Shown here in pieces: positions 30,909 through 34,017 of a stretch of DNA of 34,017 nucleotides (position 1 is its first letter; every line of letters begins with the position of its first letter). The translations under genes and the position numbers were made by a program. The stretch is from NCBI GenBank assembly GCA_964500775.1, contig CAZCQG010000022.1, positions 1 through 34,017 on the forward strand, given 5' to 3'. Under the pieces are notes generated by a model, which saw only the letters and a list, made by a program, of their open reading frames with translations, did no database searches and was not told the DNA's origin. The DNA is from CAZCQG01 sp964500775 (lineage in GTDB: Bacteria; Campylobacterota; Campylobacteria; Campylobacterales; CAZCQG01).

Positions 30909-31807
30909 ACCATCACCCCTTTTTGGGCGTGTAGTCTGTTTTCGGCTTCGTCAAATACCTTGCTTTGCGACGATTCCAATACCTCTTCACTCACCTCTTC
31001 GCCTCTATGCGCGGGGAGGCAATGTAAAAATATCGCGTCTTTTTTGGCACGCTCCATCAATCTCTTATCCACGATGTATCCGGCAAAGTCGCGTATCCTT
31101 TTTTGGCTCTCTTCTTCTTGTCCCATCGATGCCCATACGTCTGTCGTGATGACGTCCGCTCCGTCTGCGGCTTCGTTTATGTCTTGCGTGAGTACTATCT
31201 TCGCGCCGCTTTTTTTGGCATTTTCTTGGGCGAGAGCGAGGATTTTTTCATCGACTTCATACCCTTTTGGCGAAGCGATAGAGAGGTCAAACCCGAGCTT
31301 GCTTGCAAGCATCAACCATGAGTGCGCCATATTATTTCCGTCCCCTATCCAAGCGACCTTGGAATCTTCCCCTTTTCCCTCTTCTAGCATCGTCATATAG
31401 TCGGCTAATAATTGCAACGGATGGTATTCGTTCGTCAAGCCGTTTATCACGGGGACTTGTGAAAATCCCGAAAACTCCTCTAAACGCGCCTGATCGGTAG
31501 TACGTATCACCACCATATCGACCATACGCGAGAGGACGCGCGCCGTATCTTTCATCGGCTCTCCGCGTCCTAGCTGTATGTCGCGCGAGGAGAGGAACAT
31601 CCCCGTGCCGCCGAGCTGATAGATGCCCGCCTCGAAGCTCACTCGCGTCCTCGTGCTACTCTTTTCAAATATCATAGCGAGAATCTTCCCTTCCATATAC
31701 GGGACGAATTCCCCTTTTTTTGATTCGTGTTTTATGTGTCTAGCTAATGCGATGATGTCGAGAATCTCTTCTTTTGTAAAATCTCTTAAGGTTAAAAAAT
31801 GTCTCAA
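30881..31807 (-). CDS. argF: Ornithine carbamoyltransferase
   Basis: 308 residues. Carbamoyl-phosphate site STRTR (51-55), HPLQLLADYMT (129-139), ornithine loop with DVWASMGQEEE (about 223-233), and HCLPAHRGEE (262-271), all diagnostic. It makes citrulline from ornithine and carbamoyl phosphate in arginine synthesis. The start is TTG 31807 with AAGG 7 bases upstream; the ribosome site and the start sit inside a short AAGGT-GCG-ACCTT hairpin (31818-31806). It overlaps UPF0763 and lies 46 bases after nfo, where a TATATT could be its -10. Confidence 0.95.
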   Translation of the reverse strand: MRHFLTLRDFTKEEILDIIALARHIKHESKKGEFVPYMEGKILAMIFEKSSTRTRVSFEAGIYQLGGTGMFLSSRDIQLGRGEPMKDTARVLSRMVDMVVIRTTDQARLEEFSGFSQVPVINGLTNEYHPLQLLADYMTMLEEGKGEDSKVAWIGDGNNMAHSWLMLASKLGFDLSIASPKGYEVDEKILALAQENAKKSGAKIVLTQDINEAADGADVITTDVWASMGQEEESQKRIRDFAGYIVDKRLMERAKKDAIFLHCLPAHRGEEVSEEVLESSQSKVFDEAENRLHAQKGVMVWLQRNIRD

Positions 31808-31853
31808 GGTCGCACCTTTTTTGTAAATAAATAAGAGGTGAATATACTACAAA

Positions 31854-32699
31854 TTAGTTTATAAAGCTATAGAGGAGCTTGATTTCGCTTTCCCATAGGC
31901 TTTCGTCTATGGTCTCAAGGATGAGCGGAATCTCCTCCATCCTCGGATCGTTCATTATAAGTCTAAAAGCCTCCAGTCCGATCTCCCCTTGCCCTAGACT
32001 GTGATGTCTATCGACTCTGCTGCCTAGTTTGGGCTTGGAATCATTGATGTGCATCCCTTTGAGGTATCGGAATCCCACGATCTCATCGAAGGTCTTAAAT
32101 GAGGATTCATACGATGCTTTATCCCTGATGTCGTACCCCGCGACGAACATATGGCACGTGTCGATACACACCCCCACGCGCGCTTTGTCATCGACACCTT
32201 CGATGATGCTGGCTAGCTCTTCGAATCTATGCCCGATATTACTCCCCTGCCCTGCGGTATTTTCTATCACGAGGGTGATATTTTTTGTTTGTTGCAGGGT
32301 GAGATTTATCGATTCGGCGATTCTTTTTATACATTCGGATTCGCTTATTTGTTTTAGATGGCTGCCGGGGTGAAAATTGAGCTTATCAAGCCCTAGCAGC
32401 TCACACCGCAACGCCTCATCCAAAAACGCCTCTCGACTCTTTTGGAGCTTCTCCTCTTCGGGATGACCGAGATTTATGAGGTAGCTATCGTGCGGTAGCA
32501 CCGCTTTTGGCTCTATCCCCGCATCACGCATATTGGCTTTGAATGCTTCGATACTTGATTCTTCAAGCGGCTTGGCACTCCACTGTTTTTGATTTTTGGT
32601 AAAAAGGGCAAAGGCTTTAGCCCCGATATTTTTGGCATTGAGCGGGGCATTTTCCACCCCTCCGCTCGCACTCACGTGCGCTCCTACATACTTAGCTAT
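31854..32699 (-). CDS. nfo: Endonuclease IV, apparently starting at ATA
   Basis: About 281 residues if started at ATA 32699. Family residues are intact: FTKNQKQW, LPHDSYLINLGHP, NFHPGSHL, VIENTAGQGSNIG, VGVCIDTCHMFVAGYD, GMHINDSKPKLGSRVDRHHSLG and ILET, covering the three-zinc site His/Asp/Glu set. It cleaves 5' to abasic sites in base-excision repair. The conserved first strand (KYVGAHVSASGG) lies upstream of the nearest standard start (GTG 32675). In frame before it are only ATA GCT AAG, with GGAG 5 bases ahead of the ATA, and a stop at 32720. Thus either ATA is used, or a G-to-A change destroyed an ATG, or GTG 32675 makes a protein missing 8 residues. Confidence 0.88.
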   Translation of the reverse strand: MAKYVGAHVSASGGVENAPLNAKNIGAKAFALFTKNQKQWSAKPLEESSIEAFKANMRDAGIEPKAVLPHDSYLINLGHPEEEKLQKSREAFLDEALRCELLGLDKLNFHPGSHLKQISESECIKRIAESINLTLQQTKNITLVIENTAGQGSNIGHRFEELASIIEGVDDKARVGVCIDTCHMFVAGYDIRDKASYESSFKTFDEIVGFRYLKGMHINDSKPKLGSRVDRHHSLGQGEIGLEAFRLIMNDPRMEEIPLILETIDESLWESEIKLLYSFIN

Positions 32700-32809
32700 C
32701 GTATCTCCTTTATTTAACTATCGCCCTCTGCGGGCTTATCTTACGAAGCACTGCTTAGCATTTACACTCCATACTCACGCAAACATTTTTTTACCCGCCG
32801 ATTTGCTAT
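32700..32809. other. Intergenic spacer between nfo and toxin gene
   Basis: No ORF is evident. Contains small hairpins read on the - strand (AAGC-AGT-GCTT and GCCC-GCAGA-GGGC) directly before the nfo ribosome site, and a run of seven T at 32787-32793. Its feel resembles the structured spacer at 14101-14185 but I cannot align them convincingly. No clear promoter. Confidence 0.3.
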
Positions 32810-33079
32810 TTATTCTCCACAATGTGACCACATTCTTGAAATCCTAACGACCTTTTCTAGTTCCCTTACTTCATAAACCAGTCTATGCTGAATATTTATT
32901 CTTCTAGAATATGCACCGTTTAAATTACCGACTAATTTTTCATAAGGCGGCGGGGTTTGAAATGGATTTGTGCTAATGATTTCAATGAGCTCTTTGGCTT
33001 TTTGATCCAAATGAACACTTGATAATTTTTTGGCATCTTTTAATGCGAACTTGCTATAAAGTATTTTGTACTTTACCAT
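32810..33079 (-). CDS. Txe/YoeB-family toxin with atypical C-terminus
   Basis: 89 residues. RelE-fold toxin of the Txe/YoeB branch: AKELIEIISTNPFQTPPPYEKLVGNLNGAYSRRINIQHRLVYEV, including Glu of PYEKL and Arg of SRRI that correspond to YoeB catalytic Glu46 and Arg65. The end reads RISRMWSHCGE. YoeB enzymes end with His-Tyr, both catalytic; here the Tyr place is Cys (codon TGT at 32821-32819), one base from TAT. It would be a ribosome-dependent mRNA endonuclease if active. Start ATG 33079 overlaps the antitoxin gene by 7 bases, the usual type II arrangement. Confidence 0.87.
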   Translation of the reverse strand: MVKYKILYSKFALKDAKKLSSVHLDQKAKELIEIISTNPFQTPPPYEKLVGNLNGAYSRRINIQHRLVYEVRELEKVVRISRMWSHCGE

Positions 33080-33318
33080 TCAATATTTTCACTAAACTCT
33101 TCATCGCTTGCATTCATTGATTCTTGGATCGAAGATGCCATATTCGGTATAGAGTTTAAAAATAGTGTCTCTTCTATTGCGTTCCAGTCTTCTTGTGAAA
33201 GCATAACTACGTTATTTCTTTTTCCGGTGATAAGCACGGGTTCATGCGTTTGTGCCGTTTCATCCATTACGTTGTAAATATCCGCTCTCACCTGACTGAC
33301 CGTCATCACTTTTGTCAT
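33073..33318 (-). CDS. YefM/Phd-family antitoxin
   Basis: 81 residues from ATG 33318 with AAGG upstream. N-terminal Phd/YefM DNA-binding fold: VSQVRADIYNVMDETAQTHEPVLITGKRNNVVMLSQEDWNAIEETLFL, the standard family order. The acidic C-terminal tail (ASDEEFSENIEW) is the disordered toxin-binding part. It pairs with the YoeB-type toxin. Expression is probably autoregulated from the strong promoter with GTAC repeats at 33329-33374. Confidence 0.9.
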   Translation of the reverse strand: MTKVMTVSQVRADIYNVMDETAQTHEPVLITGKRNNVVMLSQEDWNAIEETLFLNSIPNMASSIQESMNASDEEFSENIEW

Positions 33319-33328
33319 AGGTAACCTT

Positions 33329-33374
33329 CGTACGTTATTTTATATATTGTACTTAATATCGTACGCTTTGTCAA
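33329..33374 (-). promoter_or_regulatory. Promoter and operator of the YefM/YoeB-type pair
   Basis: On the - strand TTGACA (33374-33369), 17 bases, then TACAAT (33351-33346): a near-perfect sigma-70 promoter, start near 33339. Around it are CGTACG at 33360-33365 and 33329-33334 (31 bases apart, extended as an imperfect 11-base inverted repeat) and a third GTAC at 33349-33352 over the -10. YefM operators in other bacteria are built on a TGTACA-type core, which matches this layout. Confidence 0.7.
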
Positions 33375-33481
33375 TTATCCGAATGCTCTGACGCCGGCAA
33401 ATAGGTGGAAACTGCCCTTAAAGTTTAGGAAGTAGAATGTCCACTTCATCCCTTGCTTGTCTCCCTATTGAATGTGTAGGC

Positions 33482-33736
33482 TTATGATTTGATGAGCCGC
33501 TCATACTCTTCATGAGTCCCGATCCAAACCCAAATGAAATTTTCATTATCTTTAACGGCAAGTGCGCGATGATTTATTCCCACTCTTGCCGACCAAAACT
33601 TCCCCACTTTTTTGAAATGCAACGATGGATGCTCGGGATTTTTTTTCAGTAATCTATAGTTTTTTCTCGCTACGTTTTGGAGCGAGAAAGGCAACGCATC
33701 AAAACATACCCAAAATCTTGGTGTCACCTTGTGCAC
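33482..33736 (-). CDS. ParE/RelE-superfamily toxin
   Basis: 84 residues from GTG 33736 (TAGTG overlap with the antitoxin). The sequence RFWVCFDALPFSLQNVARKNYRLLKKNPEHPSLHFKKVGKFWSARVGINHRALAV followed by FIWVWIGTHEEYERLI is the plain pattern of small RelE/ParE-fold toxins of a widespread chromosomal pair. Catalytic residues are not well defined for this branch, so whether it cleaves mRNA or acts otherwise is unknown. The order antitoxin-toxin and the tight overlap support a functional pair. Confidence 0.82.
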   Translation of the reverse strand: MHKVTPRFWVCFDALPFSLQNVARKNYRLLKKNPEHPSLHFKKVGKFWSARVGINHRALAVKDNENFIWVWIGTHEEYERLIKS

Positions 33737-33936
33737 TAAATCTCTTTCAGGGTATTGTTTTTTTTAGCGACTTCAGCTTCAGCCAATAAAAAATCAAGTG
33801 CTCCCGAATCGGAATCTTCTTTTATTTGTTGATCCCACTCTTCCCAATCTTTTTTATGAATCCACGTAATAAGCTCCATATATTCACCATGCGGAAGTGA
33901 CTGTATGGCAGATTGAATCTCTTCAATTGTACTCAT
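33736..33936 (-). CDS. Antitoxin partner of the ParE/RelE-type toxin
   Basis: 66 residues from ATG 33936, with AAAAGG upstream. Pattern IEEIQSAIQSLPHGEYMELITWIHKKDWEEWDQQIKEDSDSGALDFLLAEAEVAKKNNTLKEI is that of a known family of small acidic antitoxins found next to RelE-like toxins (LPxxE, DWExWDxQI, LDFLxxEA). It lacks an obvious DNA-binding fold. It is co-translated with the toxin through a TAGTG overlap. Confidence 0.82.
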   Translation of the reverse strand: MSTIEEIQSAIQSLPHGEYMELITWIHKKDWEEWDQQIKEDSDSGALDFLLAEAEVAKKNNTLKEI

Positions 33937-33961
33937 ATTCTACCTTTTGAAAATATCTTGC

Positions 33962-33970
33962 ATTATAGCA
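33962..33970 (-). promoter_or_regulatory. Extended -10 promoter of the ParE/RelE-type pair
   Basis: On the - strand TGCTATAAT (33970-33962) is a consensus extended -10 about 25 bases before the antitoxin ATG at 33936, with a predicted start near 33955. Confidence 0.55.
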
Positions 33971-34017
33971 TCCGAAGAAAAATATGTAAATAATAAGCCC
34001 GCATTGGATTTTTGCAG

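Noticed and set aside
31806..31822. AAGGT-CGC-ACCTTTTTT as a + strand terminator
   Set aside because: No + strand transcript is expected; it coincides with the argF ribosome site and start.
1..34017. CRISPR array, tRNA/rRNA genes, prophage or intact insertion sequence
   Set aside because: I looked for regular repeat-spacer patterns, cloverleaf-like spacers, transposase or integrase ORFs and found none.

Overview
The window looks like a chromosomal segment of a Campylobacterota (Epsilonproteobacteria) member, probably a free-living, respiratory relative of Sulfurimonas, Sulfurovum or Sulfuricurvum. The evidence is lineage-restricted genes in familiar order: rppH-lysC-hobA-holB-folP on the + strand (HobA is the DnaA-binding protein known from this phylum) and argF-UPF0763-hemN on the - strand. 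Genus assignment is inference; no rRNA or tRNA gene is visible. The DNA is densely coded, mostly with overlapping start/stop codons and frequent TTG or GTG starts. No stretch over 300 bases lacks a gene.

Layout: 1-2179 (-) holds a truncated GAF/HD-GYP protein and hemW. From a divergent promoter near 2210, 2266-12731 (+) is one almost gapless array: rppH, lysC, hobA, holB, folP, a coiled-coil protein, a CcoN-like haem-copper-oxidase relative, a second polytopic membrane protein, a YceI-like secreted protein, a metallophosphoesterase and an ABC permease/ATPase pair. 12728-14453 (-) holds a nitroreductase, a methyltransferase, a GC-rich structured spacer and a small HTH regulator. The regulator is divergent from a 61-residue coiled-coil protein at 14558, with a shared palindromic promoter. 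Then on + come htpG, mazE-mazF, a FetB-like permease, a secreted CPYC thiol-disulfide protein and an HD-GYP protein.

20328-32699 (-) is a 12-kb unidirectional run, in transcription order: nfo, argF, UPF0763, hemN, a two-CCG iron-sulfur protein, a flavoprotein and iron-sulfur protein of the succinate dehydrogenase/fumarate reductase family, a dihaem cytochrome c peroxidase, a PAS-GGDEF-EAL membrane sensor, a thioredoxin-like [2Fe-2S] protein and a DASS anion transporter. The SDH/FRD-type genes look like a non-classical enzyme: the covalent-FAD histidine is replaced, there is an extra Cys in the third Fe-S motif, and a CCG partner is present instead of a visible haem-b anchor. With the dicarboxylate-type transporter and peroxidase this suggests a C4-dicarboxylate/anaerobic electron-transfer locus. 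32810-33936 (-) holds two toxin-antitoxin pairs (YefM/YoeB type and a ParE/RelE type).

Most interesting points: the CcoN-like protein that keeps haem ligands but appears to lack two CuB histidines; the non-classical SDH/FRD module; an apparent ATA start codon for nfo; a YoeB-type toxin whose C-terminal catalytic Tyr is Cys; three well-formed promoter/operator palindromes; and an unexplained structured spacer at 14101-14185.
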